Shown: piece after piece, positions 44,090-52,010 of the stretch | Layout of the letters: each line of letters begins with the position of its first letter | How positions within the stretch are numbered: the stretch's first letter is position 1 | Assembly (NCBI GenBank): GCA_015207195.1 | Contig: JADEXJ010000013.1 | Span: 1-64,000 of the forward strand | Direction: 5' to 3' | DNA length: 64,000 nucleotides | DNA from: Pleurocapsales cyanobacterium LEGE 10410 | GTDB taxonomy: Bacteria; Cyanobacteriota; Cyanobacteriia; Cyanobacteriales; Xenococcaceae | Program-made: the position numbers and the translations under genes | Notes under the pieces: model-generated | Told to the model about the DNA's origin: nothing | The model's database searches: none | Seen by the model: the letters and a program-made list of their open reading frames with translations, nothing else

Positions 44090-46657
44090 ATGGATAAGTA
44101 CGAACCCCAAAAGCATTTATTAGTTATCGAGAATAAAGAACAACAATCTACCGTTCATCTCGAATCTGCAACTTGTTCGATTGGTCGAGATTCCGATAAT
44201 CTGATCGTACTTAATTCTCCAAAAATATCTCGCTATCACGCTACTTTACTAAGAATTACAATACCAGGAACTGACGGTCATCAGTTTCGGATTATTGATG
44301 GAGATCTCAGTGGTAGACGCAGTAGAAATGGGATTAAAGTTAACGGCGAGCGGTGTTTTTCTTATGATTTGCAGGATGGGGATATAGTTGGTTTCTGTGA
44401 TGGTATCAGCGCTACATATTTTTCAGTAAGTGTTTCAAAATCGGCAAAAGACGTAGAAACTTTTACTTATTTTGAAGAGGAAGAAGATGACGAAAATGCT
44501 ACCCGATTTATTGGCGACCCAGATGTTTCCCTTAAAAGCCGTTCGCGTAAGACACTAAATATGTCCTCAGAAGAACGCCAAGCATCGATTCAACAATCAT
44601 TAGAACGTTTGGCTTCTTTTCCCGAACTATTTTCCGATCCGATCATAGAAATCGATTTGAAAGGCAATATTACTTATCTCAATCCTGCTGCTCTTAAACG
44701 TTTTCCTTTACTCAAACAAGATAAATTACAGCATCCAATTTTGGTAGGGATAATGTCTTCAATCGAGGCAAGAGATGCAACCTCTTTAGTTCGTGAAGTC
44801 AAGATAAAGAACAAAGTTTTTGAGCAGTCGATACATTTGATTTCTGCCAGCCAAGTAGTTAGATGTTATGTCTCAGATATTACCAAGCGCAAACAGGCTG
44901 AGAAGTTACTCAAGCAGGCACACCGAAATTTAGAAAAAAGAGTTAAAGAGCGTACTTTAGAATTAGCGAAAAGTAATGAAACATTAAAATCTGAGATCGC
45001 CGAACGAAAACAAGCTGAACTAGAAATTCGTTTGTTGCAAACAATTACCCAAGCCATTACTGAAGCACTAAACTTTGATGAAGCGATCGCTATTACTTTG
45101 CGTAAGGTATGCGAGACAATAGGTTGGAGTTATGGCGAAGCTTGGATTCCCAATTTAGGGAAAAATGTGCTGGAACTCAGTCCTTCTTGGTACACTAGTA
45201 TTGAAAAACACAAATTTTTCTGGGAGGAAAGCCAAAAAATCAATTTTCCTCCTAACGTTGCTATACCAGGAAGAATTTGGGCAAGCCAACAACCAGAGTG
45301 GACTGAAGATATATCCCTACAAGCAGAAGATGTTTTTCTGCGGAACGAAATAGCTAAAACTGTTGGATTAAAAACTGCTTTTGGTGTGCCAATAACTGCT
45401 AATAAAGAAGTAATGGCTGTATTGGTCTTTTTTGACTTGATCGCTCGCACAGAAAATAAACAGACAATCGATTTAATTTTTTCCGTTGCTAGTCAACTGG
45501 GTCTAATCATCGAGCATAAAAGATCTGAAGATGCTCTGCGCTCTAGCACGGCAACTAACAAAGCGATCCTTAATGCTATTCCCGATCTAATTTTTCGTGT
45601 TAGTAGAGAAGGAACATTTGTCAATTTTAAAGCTGCTAAAGCTGACAATTTATTGACTCCAGAAAGTAAGTTTTTAGGTAAACATATTTATGAGGTATTT
45701 CCCACAGAAATCTCTTTACCGACGATGAACTGTATTGAAAGAGTTTTTGCTACTGGAGAGGTTCAAAGTTTAGAATGCCAAATTCCCGACGAAGAGCAAA
45801 ATAAAGCCCGTAGCTACGAAGTTCGCATTGCGCTTAGCGATATCGACGAAGTAATGGCAATTGTGCGAGATATTACCGACCGCAAACAAGCAGAAGAAGA
45901 TATTCGCAGAACTTTAGAACAAGAGAAAAAGCTCAACGAACTAAAAAGCCGATTTGTGACGATGGCATCCCATGAATTTCGGACTCCTTTAGCCTCAATC
46001 TTATCTTCTTCGGAGTTGTTAGAACACTACAGCTACAAATGGAGTGAAGAAAAAAAATTAAGTCATCTTCACCGTATTCAATCTTCGGTGAAACACATGA
46101 CTGAATTACTTAATGACGTTTTACTGTTAGGTAAAGCTGATGCAGGTAAGTTGAAATTAAACCCCAACAAGTTTGATTTGTTTAAATTTTGTCAGGAATT
46201 AGTTGAAGAAATTCAGATTGCCACTACAACTCATCAAGTTTTCTTTCATGGTGAATGTTTGACTGAATGTAACGATTCTAACAATACCAGTCAACAGAAT
46301 TGCGCGGTCGTTTGTATGGATGAAAAAATGCTCAGACACATTTTGAATAACCTGCTTTCCAATGCTATCAAGTATTCCCCTAATAGCGATCGCGTGATTT
46401 TTAACTTAATTTGTCAATCAAAACAATCAGTCTTCCGCATTCAAGATTTTGGCATTGGCGTTCCCCCCTCAGAACTAGATCGACTGTTTGATTCTTTTCA
46501 TCGCGCCGATAATGTGGGTTCAATTCCTGGTACTGGTTTGGGATTGCCTATTGTTAAGAGATCGATAGATCTACACGGCGGAACAATCATCGTAGACAGT
46601 AAGCTGGAAGAAGGCACTACTTTTACAGTTACTCTGCCTTATTTAGTTAGTTGCTGA
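44090..46657 (+). CDS. Hybrid-domain sensor histidine kinase (FHA-PAS-GAF-PAS)
   Basis: An 855-aa cytoplasmic kinase. Order: FHA domain (about 1-125: SIGRDSDNLIVLNSPKISRYHATL, GRRSRNGIKVNGERC), PAS (about 165-275), coiled coil (275-310), GAF (about 315-470), PAS (about 480-600), HisKA with the phosphoaccepting histidine in MASHEFRTPLASILSS (about 625) and a HATPase domain with NLLSNAIKYSP, DFGIGVPPS and GTGLGLPIVK. The FHA domain binds phosphothreonine, hinting at cross-talk with Ser/Thr kinases. No membrane helix. The response regulator gene 363 bp downstream is a plausible partner. I start at ATG 44090; a TTG precedes it directly. Confidence 0.93.
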   Translation: MDKYEPQKHLLVIENKEQQSTVHLESATCSIGRDSDNLIVLNSPKISRYHATLLRITIPGTDGHQFRIIDGDLSGRRSRNGIKVNGERCFSYDLQDGDIVGFCDGISATYFSVSVSKSAKDVETFTYFEEEEDDENATRFIGDPDVSLKSRSRKTLNMSSEERQASIQQSLERLASFPELFSDPIIEIDLKGNITYLNPAALKRFPLLKQDKLQHPILVGIMSSIEARDATSLVREVKIKNKVFEQSIHLISASQVVRCYVSDITKRKQAEKLLKQAHRNLEKRVKERTLELAKSNETLKSEIAERKQAELEIRLLQTITQAITEALNFDEAIAITLRKVCETIGWSYGEAWIPNLGKNVLELSPSWYTSIEKHKFFWEESQKINFPPNVAIPGRIWASQQPEWTEDISLQAEDVFLRNEIAKTVGLKTAFGVPITANKEVMAVLVFFDLIARTENKQTIDLIFSVASQLGLIIEHKRSEDALRSSTATNKAILNAIPDLIFRVSREGTFVNFKAAKADNLLTPESKFLGKHIYEVFPTEISLPTMNCIERVFATGEVQSLECQIPDEEQNKARSYEVRIALSDIDEVMAIVRDITDRKQAEEDIRRTLEQEKKLNELKSRFVTMASHEFRTPLASILSSSELLEHYSYKWSEEKKLSHLHRIQSSVKHMTELLNDVLLLGKADAGKLKLNPNKFDLFKFCQELVEEIQIATTTHQVFFHGECLTECNDSNNTSQQNCAVVCMDEKMLRHILNNLLSNAIKYSPNSDRVIFNLICQSKQSVFRIQDFGIGVPPSELDRLFDSFHRADNVGSIPGTGLGLPIVKRSIDLHGGTIIVDSKLEEGTTFTVTLPYLVSC

Positions 46658-47020
46658 AGCAAACACCTCGCCAATTGTTTGAATTACCTTTGCCGACAGA
46701 TAAATGAGCAATTAATAGCTTAAAGTTCTCTTGAGGACTAAAAAATACGTTAAGTAAGAATTACCGTCGGTAAAACCTCTACAAAAAGCAAAATCAAAGT
46801 TTGGTAAAATTTACGTCATTTCTCTGAGGTAATTGTCATGAGAAGGAGATAAGTTAGTTAAGGGTCCAGGAGACTGTATTGAGTATTTATAACAGTATTT
46901 TTTTGTAGTTTTACTTCAAACAAAAGTACCTGTCTAGTTAAACCAAAAGTTAGGTAACCTCAGCTTCAACTAATTTGATGCCAATCGAATTGAGCAGTTT
47001 TACATTAATAAACAGAGATA
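46658..47020. other. Spacer between histidine kinase and response regulator
   Basis: 363 bp, AT-rich. It contains no recognisable gene or repeat. The regulator may have its own promoter here. Confidence 0.5.
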
Positions 47021-47692
47021 ATGACTAAGATTTTAGTAATCGAAGACGAACTATTTGTTAGGGAGAATATTGTCGATCTTTTGGAAGCAGAAGATTTTGA
47101 GGTCTTTAGCACTGAAAATGGCATTTTGGGTATTTTGTGGGCGCAAGAAAACGAACCCGATTTGGTTATTTGTGATGTCATGATGCCTGAAATCAATGGA
47201 CATGATGTTTTAGCCGAAATGAGAGAACTGCCCGAAACTACGCTAACACCTTTTATTTTTCTGACGGCAATGGCTGATAAAGGAGATATTAGACAAGGTA
47301 TGGATTTGGGAGCAGATGATTATCTGACCAAGCCATTTACTAGAGATGAGTTGTTAAATGCAATCAGTACTCGCTTGCTAAAACAAGCTACATTAATGAA
47401 AGAATATAATGAGGAGTATCAGCGTGCTAAAGCGTTAGAGCAGAAGGTTAAACAACTCGAACAACTGCAAATCAAAGAGAAATTATCTAAAGAATATCAG
47501 CAAGCTCTATTGAAGATCGACACTGCAATTAACTTGATAAATAAAATTCAGCCTGGAGAAAAACGCGATCGCAATATCAAAATCGTTCAGGAAACTTATA
47601 CTAATGAAATTACTTTATTGAAACAAGCTCCTAGCTTAGTAAGTCAAATTTGTTCTCAAAATTTAGTACTTTCTTCTATTTTACAAGATTGA
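47021..47692 (+). CDS. Response regulator with C-terminal coiled coil
   Basis: A 223-aa protein. The receiver domain (1-120) has the acidic pair E8-D9, phosphoacceptor D52 in VICDVMMPEI, Thr in FLTAMADKG and Lys in YLTKPFT. The rest (about 130-223) is a coiled coil rich in Gln, Lys and Leu with no DNA-binding or enzymatic domain, so it likely works by protein-protein contact. It lies downstream of the FHA/PAS/GAF kinase on the same strand and is its probable partner. A long terminator follows. Confidence 0.93.
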   Translation: MTKILVIEDELFVRENIVDLLEAEDFEVFSTENGILGILWAQENEPDLVICDVMMPEINGHDVLAEMRELPETTLTPFIFLTAMADKGDIRQGMDLGADDYLTKPFTRDELLNAISTRLLKQATLMKEYNEEYQRAKALEQKVKQLEQLQIKEKLSKEYQQALLKIDTAINLINKIQPGEKRDRNIKIVQETYTNEITLLKQAPSLVSQICSQNLVLSSILQD

Positions 47693-47743
47693 CAAGATAT
47701 AAACTGAATTTTTGATAGTCGATGAAATAAAATTTGTATTTGT

Positions 47744-47785
47744 AATAGAAAACCGTTAATATGCTTTAGCGGTTTTCTATTAGTT
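47744..47785 (+). terminator. Terminator of the response regulator gene
   Basis: AATAGAAAACCG (47744-47755) pairs perfectly with CGGTTTTCTATT (47770-47781). The poly-T is weak. The rest of the 386-bp spacer to psaI (47693-48078) contains a triple ATTAATACTA-type run near 47855-47875 and the psaI terminator. Confidence 0.8.
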
Positions 47786-47993
47786 ATTGATATTGTTGTT
47801 AGGCATTACCCATTTTTCCTGTCAGTTTGGGTCAATGATTGACACTATAATTAGATATTAATACTAATACTAATACTCAATGAACATAGTAGCTTGTTTA
47901 ATTTAAGTGTCTAAAACCCTCAATAAAATATTAGCTTGATAGCGATCGCCCCACACGATCAAAATACTCAATCTAATTTATAGCTTCAGACTT

Positions 47994-48025
47994 GAAAAAA
48001 TACCCCACCCAAAAGGTAGAGTATT
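47994..48025 (-). terminator. Terminator of psaI
   Basis: Arms 47999-48009 and 48015-48025 pair over 11 positions with two G-T pairs. On the minus strand the hairpin is followed by a T run (A6 at 47995-48000 on plus). Confidence 0.75.
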
Positions 48026-48078
48026 AAGATTTAATAAGTAACAACAAGTTACTTAAAGTATTTGAGACTACAAAATTA

Positions 48079-48204
48079 TTATTTGACTGGGCTTTCGCCT
48101 TCAATATAAATAAACAAAAGAGCCATAGAAATTGCTGCTCCTACTATGCCTACAAGGGGAACCATAGCAACGGGAAGCCAAGAAGCTGCATAATCACCAA
48201 TCAT
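48079..48204 (-). CDS. psaI: Photosystem I subunit VIII (PsaI)
   Basis: A 41-aa single-helix thylakoid membrane subunit that supports PsaL binding in trimeric photosystem I. The sequence begins MIGDYAASWLPVAMVPLVG and ends FIYIEGESPVK; YAAS(W/F)LP near the N-terminus and LLFIYIEGE after the helix are the family landmarks. Normal length. It is divergent to psaL across a 167-bp gap, while psaL and psaI are usually neighbours in the same orientation. Followed by its own terminator. Confidence 0.9.
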   Translation of the reverse strand: MIGDYAASWLPVAMVPLVGIVGAAISMALLFIYIEGESPVK

Positions 48205-48371
48205 ATTTTATTCCTATTTTTATTGACGTTATCAACATGGATATTACTGTGAACCCCAACCCAATTCTGTTCGGTTATAAAGATTCTTAACAAAAAGCGA
48301 ACTTTAACCAAGTTAGAGTAATGCTATTTAAAGGATACGTTAAACACAAAATTAGGAGAAATCAAACCTTT

Positions 48372-48857
48372 ATGAACGAATACAATGCAATTCAGCCTCC
48401 AGGAGATCCCCAAATTGGCAATCTAGCTACTCCTTTAAATTCATCAGATTTTAGTAAAACTTTGATTCGTAACTTACCTGCCTATCGCGATGGTTTAGCA
48501 CCATTTCGTCGTGGGCTAGAAGTAGGCATGGCGCACGGATATATATTGTACGGTCCATTTTTAGTTTTAGGACCGTTACGCAATACAGGAAGTGCAGACA
48601 TTGCAGCCTTGCTATCGTCTGTTGGTTTGGTGGCAATTTTGACTCTGTGTCTATCACTTTACGCTACTGCCATGGGAGGCAAACCCACTGAAACTGTCAC
48701 TACTGGCAACGTGCCTCAAACTTTTGCCACCAAGGAAGGCTGGAGTGAATTTGGTAGTGGCTTCTTTATTGGTGGTGCTGGTGGAGCATTCTTTGCTTAT
48801 TTCTTGCTTTCTACGGCTTATTTAGGTGATATTAGAACCTTAATTCCTGGTCTTTAG
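48372..48857 (+). CDS. psaL: Photosystem I subunit XI (PsaL)
   Basis: Thylakoid membrane subunit that forms the trimer contact of photosystem I. The 161-aa protein begins MNEYNAIQPPGDPQIGNLAT; FSKTLIRNLPAYRDGLAPFRRGLEVGMAHGY and GPLRNTGSADIAALLSSVGLV are family signatures, with two to three membrane helices. I start at ATG 48372, because conserved sequence begins there and AGGAG lies at about 48353; the frame extends to 48321. Divergent to psaI. Confidence 0.93.
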   Translation: MNEYNAIQPPGDPQIGNLATPLNSSDFSKTLIRNLPAYRDGLAPFRRGLEVGMAHGYILYGPFLVLGPLRNTGSADIAALLSSVGLVAILTLCLSLYATAMGGKPTETVTTGNVPQTFATKEGWSEFGSGFFIGGAGGAFFAYFLLSTAYLGDIRTLIPGL

Positions 48858-48917
48858 GCTCTGAATAGGAAAAACTAGAGATAAGCGAGCAATTTAACTT
48901 CGATTATCCTATAGATT

Positions 48918-48943
48918 AAAGTCCAGGGGGAACTCTGGGCTTT
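48918..48943 (+). terminator. Terminator of psaL
   Basis: AAAGTCCAG (48918-48926) pairs with CTGGGCTTT (48935-48943) with one G-T pair, followed by an AT-rich tail, about 60 bp after the psaL stop. Confidence 0.7.
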
Positions 48944-48961
48944 ATTATTTAGCTGTCTGAG

Positions 48962-49075
48962 CAAGAAGCCCGACACTCTGTCGCCAAGGAACAGCCTGCG
49001 AAGCAGGCAAAGTCGTCGCAAGACGACGACGTGAGCGCATAGCTCTGTGCGACGAGTGTTCGGATGAATTGCTGG
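48962..49075. repeat. Structured repeat, copy 3
   Basis: Outer stem CCGACACTC (48970-48978) / GAGTGTTCGG (49054-49063) with one bulged base; inside, GCCTGC-GAA-GCAGGC (48994-49008), AAA, GTCGTC-GCAA-GACGAC (49012-49027). Flanked left by AGCAAGAAGC and right by ATGAATTGCT. Same plan as the copies at 20717 and 50465. Lies 140 bp upstream of tnpB. Confidence 0.75.
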
Positions 49076-49133
49076 CTGGCATTCTGTTGTAAGTAGTTTT
49101 ATCGCAAGTTGTATTCTGTGCTAAAATCCTTTC

Positions 49134-49195
49134 ATCCTAAAGGATATATGTTTCCCTAAAGGGTACACTTCGTTAACGGTATCCTTTAGGAATCC
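49134..49195. repeat. CCTTTAGG-type repeat upstream of tnpB
   Basis: Three short palindromic words in a row: ATCCTAAAGGAT (49134-49145), CCCTAAAGGG (49154-49163) and ATCCTTTAGGA (49181-49191). CGGTATCCTTTAGGAATCC (49177-49195) is identical to 25356-25374 in pilQ. Confidence 0.75.
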
Positions 49196-49214
49196 CGTAG
49201 AGACTGCTACGCAT

Positions 49215-50432
49215 ATGCTAACAATGAACTACACTTATCGAATCAATCCAACTATCGAACAGCAAGAGTTAATGCTTGTCTGGATGGAAACGTGCAGACG
49301 TTTGTATAACAAATGTTTGCGCGATTTGAAGGATTGGCTTAATTCGAGAAAGTGTAGTTTGCACTCTTGCTCTTTAAGTCGGGAATATATAATGTCTCCC
49401 GATATTCTTTTTCCTAGTTACCTCGAACAGAAGCGACAGCTTACCCAGTGGAAAAAGACTAATCCCTGGTTAAAAGAGGTTCATTCTCAAGTAACTCAGG
49501 ATTGCGTTAAACGTTTGCATAATACTTGGGAAAGATTTAAGTCTAAAAAGTTTGGCTTTCCCAGATTTAAAAAGTTTGGAAGATATCAGTCTTTCTTGTT
49601 CCCGCAGTTCAAAGAAAGTCCAATTAAGAACGGGTTAATCAAGCTACCTAAAATTGGTCAAGTCGAAATTAACCTGCATAGACCTATCCCTGAAGGGTTC
49701 ATGGTAAAAGGAGTCAGAATTGTATCAAGAGTAAGAGGAGCTGTCTGGTATGCAGTAGTTACGATTCAGTGCGATGTTAAAGTACCTGACCCATTACCTT
49801 TTGGTCGTGGAATAGGTATTGATATTGGACTTGAATCATACCTCGTAACGAGTGATAATTTCCGAGTAGAACCAGCTAGATTTTTTCGAGACTTACAAAG
49901 TAGGCTTAAAGTGCTGCAACGTAAGGCATCTCGCAAGAACAAGCGTTCAAAAAACTGGGGAAAAGCACAGTTAAAGGTAGCTAAATTACATCATCAAATA
50001 AGTAACGCTCGTAAGAATTTCCACTTTCAGACAAGCCATACCTTGTGTGACCAGGCAGACATGATATTTGTTGAAGACATCAACTTCAAGATGACTGCCA
50101 GAGGTTTTTTGGGCAAGGAAATGCTTGATGCTGGATTTGGACAATTCCGAGATTTACTATCTTGGGTGTGCTGGAAGCGCGGAAAGTACTTTGCTCAAGT
50201 TGACCACAAATATACGAGTCAAATTTGTCCAAAGTGCAATGCTCATACAGGCAAAAAAGAACTTAAAGAAAGACAACATATCTGTCTCGAATGTAATTAC
50301 TCAACCACACGCGACCACGCGAGTGCAGAAGTAATACTAAACCGAGGACTAGAAAACATAGTACCGACGGACTGTCGGGAAAGGAAACTGTCTGTTGAAA
50401 GCGTACTGCCAGGGATAGCAATATCTAGGTAA
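49215..50432 (+). CDS. tnpB: IS605-type TnpB, RNA-guided nuclease family
   Basis: A 405-aa OrfB/TnpB of the IS200/IS605 superfamily. RuvC-like catalytic residues are all present: D203 in GIGIDIGLESYL, E287 in FVEDIN and D367 in TTRDHASAE. The zinc-finger cysteines C338/C341 (CPKC) and C357/C360 (CLEC) are present as well. So the nuclease looks intact. There is no tnpA next to it, so it is an IS1341-like or non-autonomous unit. TnpB proteins use an RNA from the element's right end as guide; such an RNA would cover the last part of the gene and the hairpin at 50465-50556. ATG 49215 is used; ATG 49224 is also possible. Confidence 0.93.
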   Translation: MLTMNYTYRINPTIEQQELMLVWMETCRRLYNKCLRDLKDWLNSRKCSLHSCSLSREYIMSPDILFPSYLEQKRQLTQWKKTNPWLKEVHSQVTQDCVKRLHNTWERFKSKKFGFPRFKKFGRYQSFLFPQFKESPIKNGLIKLPKIGQVEINLHRPIPEGFMVKGVRIVSRVRGAVWYAVVTIQCDVKVPDPLPFGRGIGIDIGLESYLVTSDNFRVEPARFFRDLQSRLKVLQRKASRKNKRSKNWGKAQLKVAKLHHQISNARKNFHFQTSHTLCDQADMIFVEDINFKMTARGFLGKEMLDAGFGQFRDLLSWVCWKRGKYFAQVDHKYTSQICPKCNAHTGKKELKERQHICLECNYSTTRDHASAEVILNRGLENIVPTDCRERKLSVESVLPGIAISR

Positions 50433-50464
50433 GTGCTACACAGAAATTTCAATCGGCGACGGTT

Positions 50465-50556
50465 GAAGCCCACACACAGCTTCCAAAGGAAGCAAAGTCG
50501 CTAAGCGACGCTGGCGCAACGCGCCGTCCGCGAAGCGTGTCAGTGTTGGGAGAAGT
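50465..50556. repeat. Structured repeat, copy 2, probable right end of the tnpB element
   Basis: Inner GCTTCC-AAA-GGAAGC (50479-50493), AAA, GTCGC-TAA-GCGAC (50497-50509), GGCGC-AAC-GCGCC (50513-50525), enclosed by CCCACAC (50470-50476)... GTGTTGGG (50543-50550), with GAAG before and AGAAGTCAC after. It follows the tnpB stop by about 30 bp, the place of the IS605-type right-end hairpin and guide-RNA scaffold. Confidence 0.65.
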
Positions 50557-50633
50557 CACATAGTCATGCAACGAATGATATTTTGTTGACGGCTAAATAT
50601 ATTCTTAAAAGTTAGTAGCTATTAGAAACAACA

Positions 50634-51353
50634 ATGACATATTTTGCGCCGATAAAACAGGCTGGTTTACGCCTAAAAAGCTGGCTCGCCTCTACCTTAA
50701 TACTTGTTGTTGCCATAACTTGTATGGCAGCACCAGCGATCGCCACTGGGTTGTACGATCTCCCCGATTTTGACGCTGACAATGTTTGGGTAGTCGATAC
50801 GGCTGATGCGATCAGTAGTGCCAACCAAAGTAAACTAACCAAAACCCTAAAAGAGTTAGCTGGTGAAACAGGACAAGAAGTAAGAATGGTAGCCGTTCGT
50901 CGCCTAGACTATGGAAAAACGGTAGATAGCCTAGCAGCAGAAATATTCCAAGACTGGTATCCTACTGCACAAGCCCAAGCCAACCAAACTTTACTCGTGT
51001 TGGATACTTTAACTAACAACGTTGCTATACGTACGGGAGATTCTGCCCAAGGGCTGATTGATGCAGATTTAGCTGAAAGTATAGTCGATGAAACCGTAGG
51101 CTATAACATCCGTAAAGGTAACAAATATAACCAAGCTTTTATTGAAGCAGGCGATCGCCTGGTGGCGGTTCTTTCTGGTCAAGAAGATCCAGGACCTCCA
51201 ATTATGGAAGATGAGATCCAGATTGAAGGTACATTTACCAAAGCTGAAGACACGGATCAGGGTAGCGCGACTGTTTGGGTAATTGGTTTTTTGATCGTTG
51301 CTACGATTATTCCTATGGCAACCTATTACTGGTATGTAGGATTAGGTAATTAA
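50634..51353 (+). CDS. psb32: Photosystem II repair protein Psb32 (TPM domain)
   Basis: A 239-aa exported, membrane-anchored protein. It has a signal peptide (helix about 18-35, cleavage near APAIA-TG), a lumenal TPM domain (DFDADNVWVVDTADAISSANQSKLTKTLKELA, AAEIFQDWYP, NQTLLVLDT, IRTGDSAQGLI) and a C-terminal helix (ATVWVIGFLIVATIIPMATYYWYVG). In Synechocystis Psb32 protects photosystem II and speeds its repair under light stress. It stands alone; the stop overlaps the end of the convergent DUF4346 gene by 4 bp. Confidence 0.9.
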   Translation: MTYFAPIKQAGLRLKSWLASTLILVVAITCMAAPAIATGLYDLPDFDADNVWVVDTADAISSANQSKLTKTLKELAGETGQEVRMVAVRRLDYGKTVDSLAAEIFQDWYPTAQAQANQTLLVLDTLTNNVAIRTGDSAQGLIDADLAESIVDETVGYNIRKGNKYNQAFIEAGDRLVAVLSGQEDPGPPIMEDEIQIEGTFTKAEDTDQGSATVWVIGFLIVATIIPMATYYWYVGLGN

Positions 51354-51742
51354 TCCTGAATATATTCAGTACCGTTGATTAAGGCATACTCAGCCCTAAT
51401 AAATTCTCTACCTAAATATGCTGCATGATCGAGCATGGTAATGGGACAGGGTTGAGGTTCTTCAATTACCTTGACGCACAACTCTTTAGCAGTTCTAGCC
51501 GTATACAGCGTTTCTGCGGTGCGTTCGACTTTTTTTCCGCCACAGGCAATTACCTCTCCTGTTGCAGGATCTACTGCCAAACCGCGATCGTCAATCACGT
51601 TGGTATAGTGTTTGGCGCAAATTAAGCCTGCGGAACGATCTAAATAGATAATGTAGTAACCCCCTGGATCGAGGGCGATCGGACGTTTGGAGAGCTTGTC
51701 ATCGATAGCTTTTAAGTGTTCGGGATTAATAGTAGTTTGCAT
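51350..51742 (-). CDS. DUF4346 protein
   Basis: A 130-aa soluble protein with no signal peptide. The pattern ALDPGGYYIIYLDRSAGLICAKHYTNVIDDRGLAVDPATGEVIACGG, then YTARTAKELCVKVIE and MLDHAAYLGREFIRAEYAL fits DUF4346, a domain known from cyanobacteria and from dihydropteroate synthase-related proteins. Function unknown. The 3' ends of this gene and psb32 overlap by 4 bp. Confidence 0.8.
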   Translation of the reverse strand: MQTTINPEHLKAIDDKLSKRPIALDPGGYYIIYLDRSAGLICAKHYTNVIDDRGLAVDPATGEVIACGGKKVERTAETLYTARTAKELCVKVIEEPQPCPITMLDHAAYLGREFIRAEYALINGTEYIQD

Positions 51743-52010
51743 AAAAAAGATAGAACGCTTAGTTAATTTAACTTACCAGAAATATATAATAAAACGTTCT
51801 TGTAGATTTCTGCTAAATCAAAAGCTAAAACATTAGGGCGATCGCTTGTCATCCTCCCAGGAGTGCCTTTTTTACGCTTTCAAGCACTAAGATCTCTCAA
51901 AACTAAAACGTATGGCTCGATCCTCAAGGATTTCCTTCGGTCAGCTTAAAGCTATGACAAAAGTTAAATTTTCTCAACTCTAACTACCGTTTTCCTAGCT
52001 TCAGTTCAAT

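Larger units (their letters stand above)
48858..49214. other. Intergenic region between psaL and tnpB
   Basis: 357 bp. Contents in order: the psaL terminator, a structured repeat (copy 3), CCTTTAGG-type hairpin words, and the tnpB start. No protein gene. Confidence 0.5.
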
